From positions 8,903,676 to 8,967,675 of the forward strand of contig CM049311.1 of NCBI GenBank assembly GCA_026874595.1: 64,000 nt of DNA, in the 5' to 3' direction. Positions 28,601 to 40,600 of the stretch are shown one piece after another. Numbering within the stretch: the stretch's first letter is position 1; each line of letters begins with the position of its first letter. A model generated the notes under the pieces. It was not told where the DNA came from. It was given only the letters and a program-made list of their open reading frames with translations, and made no database searches. A program made the position numbers and the translations under genes. This DNA comes from Sipunculus nudus (taxonomy: Eukaryota > Annelida > Sipuncula > Golfingiida > Sipunculidae).

Positions 28601-31600
28601 GATACCAACAATCATGGTAAGAATAGGGATCCTGTTTCCAACAATCAAGGTGAGAATAGGGATCCTGATACCAACAATCATGGTAAGAATAGTGATCCTG
28701 ATTTCAACAATCATGGTAAGTATAGTGATCCTGATTCCAAAAATCATGGTAAGAATATTGATCCTGATTCCAACAATCAAGGTAAGAATAGTGATCATGA
28801 TACCAACAATCGAGGTGAGAATAGTGATCAATATACCAACAATTGAGGAAAGATTAGTGATCCTGATACCAACAATAAAGGTAAGAGTACCGTAGTGATC
28901 CTGATACCAACAATCGTGGTCAGAATAGTAATCCTGATACCAACAATCAGGATAAGAATAGTGATCCTGATTTCAACAATCATGGTAAGAATAGTGATCC
29001 TGATACCAACAATCAAGTTAAGAATAGTGATCCTGATTTCAACAATCATGGTTAGTATAGTGATCCTGATTCCAAAAATCATGGTAAGAATATTGATCCT
29101 GATTCCAACAATCAAGGTAAGAATAGTGATCATGTTACCAACAATCGAGGTGAGAATAGTGATCAATATACCAACAATTGAGGAAAGATTAGTGATCCTG
29201 ATACCAACAATAAAGGTAAGAGTACCGTAGTGATCCTGATACCAACAATCGTGGTCAGAATAGTGATCCTGATACCAACAATCAGGATAAGAATAGTGAT
29301 CCTGATTTCAACAATCATGGTAATAATAGGGATCCTGATTCCAACAATAATGGTAAGAATAGTGATCCTGATTCCAACAATCATGATAAGAATAGTGATC
29401 CTGATTTCAACAATCATGGTAAGAATAGGGATCCTGATTCCAACAATCATGATAAGAATAGTGATCCTGATTCCAACAATCATGATAAGAAAAGTGATCC
29501 TGATTTCAACAATCATGGTAAGAATAGGGATCCTGATTCCAACAATCATGATAAGAATAGTGATCCTGATTTCAACAATCATGGTAAGAATAGTGATCCT
29601 GATACCAACAATCATGGTAAGAATAGTGATCCTGATTTCAACAATCATGGTTAGTATAGTGATCCTGATTCCAAAAATCATGGTAAGAATATTGATCCTG
29701 ATTCCAACAATCAAGGTAAGAATAGTGATCATGATACCAACAATCGAGGTGAGAATAGTGATCAATATACCAACAATTGAGGAAAGATTAGTGATCCTGA
29801 TACCAACAATAAAGGTAAGAGTACCGTAGTGATCCTGATACCAACAATCGTGGTCAGAATAGTGATCCTGATACCAACAATCAGGATAAGAATAGTGATC
29901 CTGATTTCAACAATCATGGTAAGAATAGGGATCCTGATTCCAACAATAATGGTAAGAATAGTGATCCTGATTCCAACAATCATGATAAGAATAGTGATCC
30001 TGATTTCAACAATCATGGTAAGAATAGGGATCCTGATTCCAACAATCATGATAAGAATAGTGATCCTGATTTCAACAATCATGGTAAGAATATTGATCCT
30101 GATTCCAACAATCAAGGAAAGAATAGTGATCATGATACCAACAATCGAGGTGAGAATAGGGATCCTGATTCCAACAATCATGATAAGAATAGTGATCCTG
30201 ATTTCAACAATCATGGTAAGAATAGGGATCCTGATTCCAACAATAATGGTAAGAATAGTGATCCTGATTCCAACAATCATGATAAGAATAGTGATCCTGA
30301 TTTCAACAATCATGGTAAGAATAGGGATCCTGATTCAAACAATCATGATAAGAATAGTGATCCTGATTTCAACAATCATGGTAAGAATATTGATCCTGAT
30401 TCCAACAATCAAGGTAAGAATAGTGATCATGATACCAACAATCGAGGTGAGAATAGTGATCAATATACCAACAATTGAGGAAAGATTAGTGATCCTGATA
30501 CCAACAATAAAGGTAAGAGTACTGTAGTGATCCTGATACCAACAATCGTGGTCAGAATAGTGATCCTGATACCAATAATCAGGATAAGAATAGTGATCCT
30601 GATTTCAACAATCATGGTAAGAATAGGGATCCTGATTCCAACAATAATGGTAAGAATAGTGATCCTGATTCCAACAATCATGATAAGAATAGTGATCCTG
30701 ATTTCAACAATCATGGTAAGAAAAGGGATCCTGATTCCAACAATCATGATAAGAATAGTGATCCTGATTTCAACAATCATGGTAAGAATAGTGATCTTGA
30801 TACCAACAATCATGGTAAGAATAGTGATCCTGATTTCAACAATCATGGTAAGTATAGTGATCCTGATTCCAAAAATCATGGTAAGAATATTGATCCTGAT
30901 TCCAACAATCAAGGTAAGAATAGTGATCATGATACCAACAATCGAGGTGAGAATAGTGATCAATATACCAACAATTGAGGAAAGATTAGTGATCCTGATA
31001 CCAACAATAAAGGTAAGAGTACTGTAGTGATCCTGATACCAACAATCGTGGTCAGAATAGTGATCCTGATACCAATAATCAGGATAAGAATAGTGATCCT
31101 GATTTCAACAATCATGGTAAGAATAGGGATCCTGATTCCAACAATAATGGTAAGAATAGTGATCCTGATTCCAACAATCATGATAAGAATAGTGATCCTG
31201 ATTTCAACAATCATGGTAAGAATAGGGATCCTGATTCCAACAATAATGGTAAGAATAGTGATCCTGATTTCAACAATCATGATAAGAATAGTGATCCTGA
31301 TTTCAACAATCATGATAAGAATAGTGATCCTGATTCCAACAATCATGGTCAGAATAGGGATCCTGATTCCAACAATAATGGTAAGAATAGTGATCCTGAT
31401 TCCAACAATCATGATAAGAAAAGTGATCCTGATTTCAACAATCATGGTAAGAATAGGGATCCTGATTCAAACAATAATGGTAAGAATAGTGATCCTGATT
31501 TCAACAATCATGGTAAGAATAGGGATCCTGATTCCAACAATAATGGTAAGAATAGTGATCCTGATTCCAACAATCATGATAAGAATAGTGATCCTGATTT

Positions 31601-34600
31601 CAACAATCATGGTAAGAATAGGGATCCTGATTCCAACAATAATGGTAAGAATAGTGATCCTGATTCCAACAATCATGATAAGAATAGTGATCATGATACC
31701 AACAATCATGGTAAGAATAGGGATCCTGATTCCAACAATCATGATAAGAATAGTGATCCTGATTTCAACAATCATGGTAAGAATATTGATCCTGATTCCA
31801 ACAATCAAGGTAAGAATAGTGATCATGATACCAACAATCGAGGTGAGAATAGTGATCAATATACCAACAATTGAGGAAAGATTAGTGATCCTGATACCAA
31901 CAATAAAGGTAAGAGTACCGTAGTGATCCTGATACCAACAATCGTGGTCAGAATAGTGATCCTGATACCAACAATCAGGATAAGAATAGTGATCCTGATA
32001 CCAACAATCAGGATAAGAATAGTGATCCTGATTTCAACAATCATGGTAAGAATAGGGATCCTGATTCCAACAATAATGGTAAGAATAGTGATCCTGATTC
32101 CAACAATCATGATAAGAATAGTGATCCTGATTTCAACAATCATGGTAAGAATAGTGATCCTGATTCCAACAATCATGATAAGAATAGTGATCCTGATTTC
32201 AACAATCATGGTAAGAATAGTGATCCTGATACCAACAATTATGGTAAGAATAGTGATCCTGATACCAACAGTCATGGAAATAATGATCCTGACACCAACA
32301 ATTGAGGTAAGAATACTGATCCTGATACAAATTATCAAGGTGAGAATAATGGTCATGATACCAAAATTCGAGGAAAGATTAGTGATCCTGATACCAACAA
32401 TCATGGTAAGAATAGTGATCATGATACCAACAATCGAGGTGAGAATAGTGATCATGATACCAACAATCGAGGTGAGAATAGTGATCATGATACCAACAAT
32501 CGAGGTGAGAATAGTGATCCTGATACCAACAATTGTGGAAAGATTAGTGATCCTGATACCAACAATCATGGTAAGAAGAGGGATCCTGATTCCAACAATA
32601 ATTGTAAGAATAGGGATCCTGATACCAACAATCATGATAAGAATAGTGATCCTGATTCCAACAATCAAGATGAGAATAGTGATCATGAAACCAACAATCA
32701 AGGTTAGAAAAGGGATCCTGATACCAACAATCATGGTAAGAATAGTGATCCTGATTTCAACAATCATGGTAAGAATAGTGATTCTGATACCAACAATCAT
32801 GGTAAGAATATTGATCATGATACCAACAATCATGATAAGAATAGTGATCATGATACCAACAATCGAGGTGAGAATAGTGATCATGATACCAACAATCGAT
32901 GTGAGAATAGTGATCCTGATACCAACAATTGTGGAAAGATTAGTGATCCTGATACCAACAATCATGGTAAGAAGAGGGATCCTGATTTCAACAATCATGG
33001 TAAGAATAGGGATCCTGATACCAACAATCATGGTAAGAATAGGGATCCTGATTCCAACAATCAAGATGAGAATAGTGATCATGAAACCAACAATCAAGGT
33101 TAGAAAAGGGATCCTGATACCAACAATCATGGTAAGAATAGTGATCCTGATTTCAACAATCATGGTAAGAATAGTGATTCTGATACCAACAATCATGGTA
33201 AGAATATTGATCCTGATTCCAACAATCATGGTAAGAATAGTGATCCTGATTTCAACAATCATGATAAGAATAGTGATCCTGATAACAACAATCATGGTTA
33301 GAATAGGGATCCTGTTTCCAACAATCAAGGTGAGAATAGGGATCCTGATACCAACAATCATGGTAAGAATAGTGATCCTGATTTCAACAATCATGGTAAG
33401 TATAGTGATCCTGATTCCAAAAATCATGGTAAGAATATTGATCCTGATTCCAACAATCAAGGTAAGAATAGTGATCATGATACCAACAATCGAGGTGAGA
33501 ATAGTGATCCTGATACCAACAATTGAGGAAAGATTAGTGATCCTGATACCAACAATCAAGGTAAGAGTAGTGATCCTGATACCAACAATCATGGAAAAAA
33601 GTGATCCTGATTCCAACAACCATGGTAAGAATAGGGATCCTGATTCCAAAAATCATGGTAAGAATAGTGATCCTGATACCAACAATCATGGTAAGAATAG
33701 TGATCCTGATTCCAACAATCATGGTAAGAATAGTGATCCTGATTCCAACAATCATGGTAAGAATAGTGATCCTGATACCAACAATCATAGTAAGAATAGT
33801 GATCCTGATCCCAACAATCATGATAAGAATAGTGATCCTGATTCCAACAAATCATGGTAAGAATAGTGATCCTGATTCCAACAATCATGGTAAGAATAGT
33901 GATCCTGATACCAACAGTCATGATGAGAATAGTGATCCTGATTCCAACAATCATGGCAAGAATCGTAATCCTGATTCCAACAACCATGGTAAGAATAGGG
34001 ATCCTGATTCCAACAATCATTGTAAGAATAGTGATCTTGATTCCAACAATCATGGTAAGAATAGTGATTATGATTTGAACAGTCAAGATGAGAAAAGTGA
34101 TCCTGATACTATTAAATGAGGTAAGAATAGTGATCCTGGTACAGTTGATACCAACTTTGAGGTGGGAATGGCAATCTAGAATTCCAGATTTTAATGGAGA
34201 ATAGCTATCCTGATAACAACATTTCAGGTGAGAATAGTAATCCCAGTAACAACATACATCGTATGAACAGGTATCCAGATGCCAAAGACTGAGGTGAGAG
34301 TGGTGATCCTGAGACCAGCAATACCAACATTGAGGTTTGGATTAACAATATAGGTCCCAACATTCTACTTAAGATTAGCCGTCCTGATACCAACATTCAA
34401 GGTATAAATACTGATCCCTGTACCTTCTGTAACAAAACTGTGATTAATTCCTAACTCACACTTAACTTGGTTTGTTAAAGTCATTTCATAAAATGGTATG
34501 AGTAACTTAAAATATTCCATTGTGGTCATGTAACTTAATAATTTCTTTAAATGACCAAAACTTCTTGCTTAGTTCACAAAATGGTAAACTTACTTGGGTC

Positions 34601-37600
34601 TACTATTTAATGTTACAAAATCTTAATTTAGATTGCCTTTCTTAGTCATATCACCAAATCAACTTTGACAAAACTGTTACATAAAATGGTTGTCCTGCTT
34701 CACGTCACAACACTTTTAACTTTATATCACCCACCAAGGCTACATCCTGAAATTATTACTTAATGTAGTTGTTATGATTACCTCCTGCATTATAAACATT
34801 GTTATTAGCTTCATCTGTTGTAATGTCATTCCCTGTGTCGATTGTTCTACGTCATGTCTGATCTCGTTTCAGTGCTTACGGTTCACCTGGACAAGAGGAT
34901 AACTTTGAACACATTGAAGAAAGAACTTGAGAATTTCCTTGGAGTCAGCTCAGACCACTTTAATGTAAGAAATGATTAATTCTGCCTAGGAGGTTATGTT
35001 TCAGCCCCACTCTCTTTGTTTCTTTGTTAATATGTGTGTTTTTTCATTGGATTATACAAAAATTACTCAACTGATTTTTATGAAACTTCTTTAAAAAGTT
35101 GGGACAAAGGCCAGGAGAGAACCCTTTACATTTTGATAGAGATTTAATAACTATGTGTACAGCTCTTTTCCAGCATCTAATCTACTCCCTGTTATGGTAC
35201 CAGATCTTTGTTTCTTCACTGATCCTTACTGTTACTATGGTAACCTAATACAAACACTGGAGGGAACAGCAAATGAACTGTGCTGAAGTCCCATTAAAAG
35301 CTCACCCAGCTCACTCTTGTCCGGGGAAGACTTCATTAATTTGAATGGTGATATAGATTTCCCATTTTGTAATCCTTGCAAGTATCCATTTTAATTAAGG
35401 CATATATACTTCAAAAGGGTCTACAGTATGTGAGACTAATATACTTGATTAATTAGAATTCTCAACACAATAGTATCCTGAAACATGAACCATATGGGAC
35501 TGTCAGGTAATTAGCAGTATGAAAATTAGCTTAATTAAATGTGGTTAAAAAATGGCCTTAAATTGACCAAATTCCTTAGATTCAAGTTTTTTCAGTGGTC
35601 ATAACACATTGATGTAAGTAGTTTTAGATGGTTTTAGTTCATCAGGTTAAGCTACAGCCACAGGATAATCACTTGTAACAGGTCTGCCTAGATCATGCTG
35701 TAACATCTTCAGTGTTGCTGAATTTAATTAAAAAATTTGAACACAACAACTGTTGATGGGTCAGTGGGTGAAAGTTTTAATTAAAGCAAGATGGTCTTAA
35801 TCAGATTTGAGTATTGCACTCCTTAATATTTTTTTTTTATTGTTCTAACATGTGTATGTATATATTTATTGAATTCTCTTAGGAACTGGTCTGAGGTCAT
35901 TCTGTTTTATTGTAGGTGTACAAAGTTTACTCAAACAACCAGGAGTTTGAAGCCACACGGTTAAACGAGACTCTGTCTTCATATGTTGATGACAGCAAGG
36001 TTAGTGATTTTTAAACATATTTATATATAAACAGTAAAACATTGCTTGACAACCACCACAGTTCAGTGACCACCTCAAGATAACGACCACTTTTTCACGG
36101 TCCCAATTCTTTTTTCCCCTTTATATTAGATATCACTTAGATGACAGTATTGAAAATGCAACCACTTAATTGATGTCCCGTAGATGGTTGTAATTTTGAG
36201 GTTTCACTGTATTTACAGGATAAAAGTGAATTATATAATAAATATGGTATATATGGTGTGACTAAAGTAAAGTACCAAATGTATTTTAATATTTGTGATA
36301 TTTTATATACACATATGTTAGTTTTTATACACACATAAATATGGTAAATCTAATTTGAATTTTTAATGTTAATTAAGTAAAGTGCATCTTACAAGTACTT
36401 ACTCATAGTTATGTTTTGATGGCAGCAATTTATAAAAAAAATTATGTACCTTAAAATAATAAAATACATTTTGGAACTGTCTGATTATTAATACACTTAT
36501 TAGTTTAATCAAAAATAATCTTTTATTTTGTTCTATTTAGTTGATGGTCAAATATGGCCGAGCACTGAAAAAGGGAGAGTATCGAATCAAGATCTTTCAG
36601 CTCCTCATCGATGAACCTGAGGTTAGTGATTACATACATCTTGTATCAGCCCTCATCTCAGTGTAGCATTATTATGACTGCTGGAAGCGTGTTTAGTGTA
36701 ATAACTGTATGAGAATAAAGATTAATGAATATAAGAGTAATTAATAATTGACGCTGCGAAAGTGCAATGTTGTATTGCACCATATGGTATCGGATAAACA
36801 TCTAGTCTGACCTGAAGGATGGATGACCCTTATATAGTTCAACCACTCACTTGCTACCCAAGTAAGTGACTTGACTTGAGATAAGCAGATGTGTTTTCTC
36901 TGAATTTTACAAAAACTACACAACTGGTAGGCCTAAAATGAGTCATGATACAAGCTATATTTAGGAATGCAGTGCAGTGGTCTTCCATCATGTTGCATAC
37001 ATATCATGGTAAACAGCCCATAATCTCAACATTAAGCTAAGAATAATGAATTCACACAAAAGACAACATGCAAGCCATATTTGTATTCATGCAGTCAAAA
37101 ATTTAACAACCATGTGGAGGGATTTAACAATATGCTGACTTAAAATGGAATTTTCCTAACTATTAAATGTTAGGTTTTGTTAGAAAGTATACTAAATAAG
37201 CTAAAGATTGGTCTGGTTTATGTCAAGTGAGGAGTTGTCAGAAATGATGAAAATATTTGCATCCTGATAGAGCCTTAAAATGTGTTCCTTGCTGAAGGAT
37301 GTAACGGTGACAGCCAGAGAGCTGGTCGTGAACTCTCTTTATGTGAGAGGGATGAAATGGGGCTAGTACGGGGAACAGTCTTTTGCCCCATCTGTATAAT
37401 TTGTTAACCTTTTTCCCTTCTCTGAATCTCAGTTTAATTAATGCATTATAATACCTTAAAAGCAAAGAATAATTTTAGTGATCGATTTTTATATATTTTT
37501 GCGAAAGCAAAACTTGTTAACATTTATTTGATTCCTGTAAACTAACACAAGTCAACCTAGCTCTTCTTTGTATTTAGTATTCAGTATTCAGAGAACCATG

Positions 37601-40600
37601 TCCTGGAGATGAGATTAGGAGCAAATGGCAAATGAAATAGAGATTTTCCTCTATTTGATCTTTGTCAGCCATGATGAGGGTATATAAGGATCAGTTTCTT
37701 TCAATTGAATGTCCCTGTGTTTGGTTTCATGTCTGCAGACTCTTGTACAACATAACGTATCAAAAACATAATTCAGATCCTCTGCTAATTGACATGATGG
37801 ACTTATCTGGTGATTCACCTTTCCTCATAGGTTTGATCTATCATGTTTACAGATTTTTTTGGTTCAGCTTTGACTTAATTTTGTATGCAACACTATTTCA
37901 GCTGCTGTATAAAAGTTTTATTGATTTGGCAGAATGCTTTATCACAAGAATGATAAGCTATGTCCATCTGTTCATAAGTAGAACTTTCATATATGACACA
38001 ATATCTCCAGTAGCATAAATGTTTACCAGTAAGTGTCTGTGATGTTTTATGATATTTATGAAGAGCAACAGTACAGATTACTCAAATTCCCACTTTTTAG
38101 CGAACCTGTGAGCTTATACGATGGTGCGGCCGCGTCCGTTGTCTGTCGTGCATCGTCTGTACGTTAACCATAGCTATCTCAAAAACGGCAGAAGCGAGCA
38201 TCACCAAATTTTTTACAAATAATCAGTCATTTTAAAAACTCTATTGGATTTTGTTAATTTTTTTTCTAACTGCATTTTCTTAGATTCTGTATATGGAAAA
38301 AGCTAAAAAAATTTTTAAATCTTCTTCTCCGAAACTGTCCAGCCAAATTGTCCAATATTTCACAGAAATGATCCCTGGAACAATCTTTCACAAGTTTGTT
38401 CGAATGGTTCCGGTTCAGAGATTTTTGGATGAGTTACAGGAGGTTGAACTTAGTCATCTGTCCAAAAAAGAACACTAAAATTAAAATTTCAGAAACGGCT
38501 AGAGCTATAATCACCAAATTTTATACCAATGTTTGTCACATATGTCATATCTTAAATTGTCAAGTCAATAGGTCACTCAGTACAAACAGGTGGGGTCCAG
38601 GCATCACCATGGCAACTGACCTGGCTCTGGCGGGTGTATAGACAATGTGTCTAGACGTCTAGACACAGGGTCTAGACGTCTAGACACAATGTCTAGATGC
38701 TGAATTCCCAGATTATTGGAACTATATCTTTCAACTGTTTGAAAAAAACATGGTTTGCATTTTAAGCGAATCGGGTTTATCATCAGGTCACATTTGAACT
38801 GCTGCGCCCTCATTTTTGGTTGACCTCTGACCTTTCCTCGCTGCCCAGCGTCCATTTGTGCGTCTGTTTCAACACAAAAACCCACATATCTCGGGAACCG
38901 TTTGACCGATCAGGCTAAAAATTTTGCACAAATGTAGCCCTTTGATAGCTTTATAACATACACTAAAAATGGTGGCGCCACCTGCAACCATTTATGCACA
39001 GCGTCCATCTGTTCATCTGCCTTGGGATAAAATCACTCATATCTCAGCAGTTGTTTGACTTATCCACCTGAAATTTTGCAGGTTTATACATCCTGGATAG
39101 CTTTCTTGATTTTATGACAGGTGGCACCACCTACATTTACATCTACTCTGCAGACAACCAAGCTCATATCTCGGGAACCGTTTGACCGATTGGGCCAAAA
39201 TTTTGGATTTGTATAGATCTCACATAGCTCTTCATCATAGGCAAAACTGGTGGCACCACCTGCAACCATATATGCACAGCATCCATCTGTTCATCTGCCT
39301 TGGGATAAAATCAATCATATCTCAGCAGTGGTTTGACTTTTCCACCTGAAATTTTGCAGGTTTATACAGCCTGGACGATTTTCTCGATTTTATGACAGGT
39401 GGCACCACCTACATTCACGTTTACGCTGCAGACATCCATGCTAATATGCAACACACCTCACTCTATCCCCCTTGCCACTTAATCCATGCCTCACTTTACC
39501 CGTCCCAATCTGATTTCTGCGGATACACATAGTCGCTTGTTGACTACCCATATTCTAGTTTTAAAATGTCCTAGTCTGAAACTTGCAGGTCCGAAATGTC
39601 CATTTTGCTGAAATCATAATGACTAAGGTAGATATGCAGGACTTAAGAGGATCAATATTAAATTTTAAAAATAAACCTCCATTCATACTCCCAAAATTTG
39701 CACAAGTTCGCATTAGGCCTGTAGGCCTTGTTTAGAAGATTAAACCATGGTCCAAGTTATTTCTAGTTTTAATTCACTCACAAATACAGACTTCTTATTG
39801 ATGTTATGGTCTGTGAGCTGATGAAATTATTACAGTTTTACATTGTGGAAAAAGCCAGTGACTCCTACCAGTAAGACATTGATTCACATTTAGGTTCACA
39901 CATAGATGTACAAAGAATGAAAACTCCTCATACATCACAGGTGATGGGATCGTGTTTTACTCTGTGGGGGGTCAGATTCCCCGGCTCCTGTGATATCTCA
40001 GGACAGCAGAAGAAATTTGTGGCAGGTTCTTTGGAACCATCTTTGACATTATCTTTACTTTTTAAATTTACAAACTAGAAGTCTGCTGCGAGCATTGTAT
40101 TTTATTATGCTTAATCAAAAACTTTAGTGTAAAATCAATACCTGTCACATATAACAGTCATGTAGGAATCAGGTCGAAAATTTCCTGCAGTGAGAGGTGT
40201 TGGTTGAAATAGGAGAATGCTAGATTTCACCACAGCTCATATTTTAAAAGAGGTTGAAAATATCTTGGAGGCAAAGGTTTCTGGTAGTGGGTTTTCTAAA
40301 ATATCATTCTTGTTAGTGCAGGGCTCTGGGCTGTCGTGAAATCATGAAAACCTGAGAAAATGAGTTTCACTTTTACCAGTACAGGAATTGAGTAAATTTG
40401 ATAAAAATGCTGCTGAATTCATGGAATATTATTGGCGAAAAGGAAAAAGTGGTCAGCCAGTCATTTCTTTTTTTTTCTGTTTTGATAATTGTTGATAATT
40501 GGCTGTTTTGGCAGTGTTTTTCAGTGCATTGTGTTCTTTGATTTAAGATGCTCATATTGCATTTATTTCTCAATGCAACAACATCAAAGATATGACAAAA

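Larger units (their letters stand above)
19158..34425 (+). repeat. 33-bp minisatellite, about 450 units, built on the exon C 5' splice junction
   Basis: Tandem array of 33-bp units of the form GATCCTGAT-[ACC/TTC/TCC]-AACAAT-[CAT/CGA/CAA/AAT]-GGTAAGAATAGT. Variation is concentrated at a few positions: CCT or CAT after GAT, ATACC/TTTCA/TTCCA, the triplet before GG, GGTAAG/GATAAG/GGTGAG/GGTCAG, and AGT/AGG before GATC. The count is span divided by 33. The array occupies nearly the whole 15.7-kb intron between exons C and D, and its first unit overlaps the end of exon C. Four of six frames of the unit are stop-free, which explains long open frames on both strands (up to about 868 codons). None shows normal protein composition, so I do not call genes. 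Central units are near-identical; both edges are diverged. Confidence 0.97.

Noticed and set aside
19992-33860. Long open reading frames in the array (649, 463, 868, 869, 645, 597 codons and others) on both strands
   Set aside because: They are the two stop-free frames per strand of a 33-bp repeat; they consist only of [11 protein letters not shown]-like, [11 protein letters not shown]-like or [11 protein letters not shown]-like repeats, overlap on opposite strands and end only where the 5-bp insertion shifts frame.
19158-34425. CRISPR-like repeat array
   Set aside because: Units are directly contiguous with no unique spacers, and the context is a spliced animal gene.
37662-38018. 118-codon open frame in intron F
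   Set aside because: Phe/Ile/Leu/Tyr-rich translation of AT-rich DNA with no homology I recognise.
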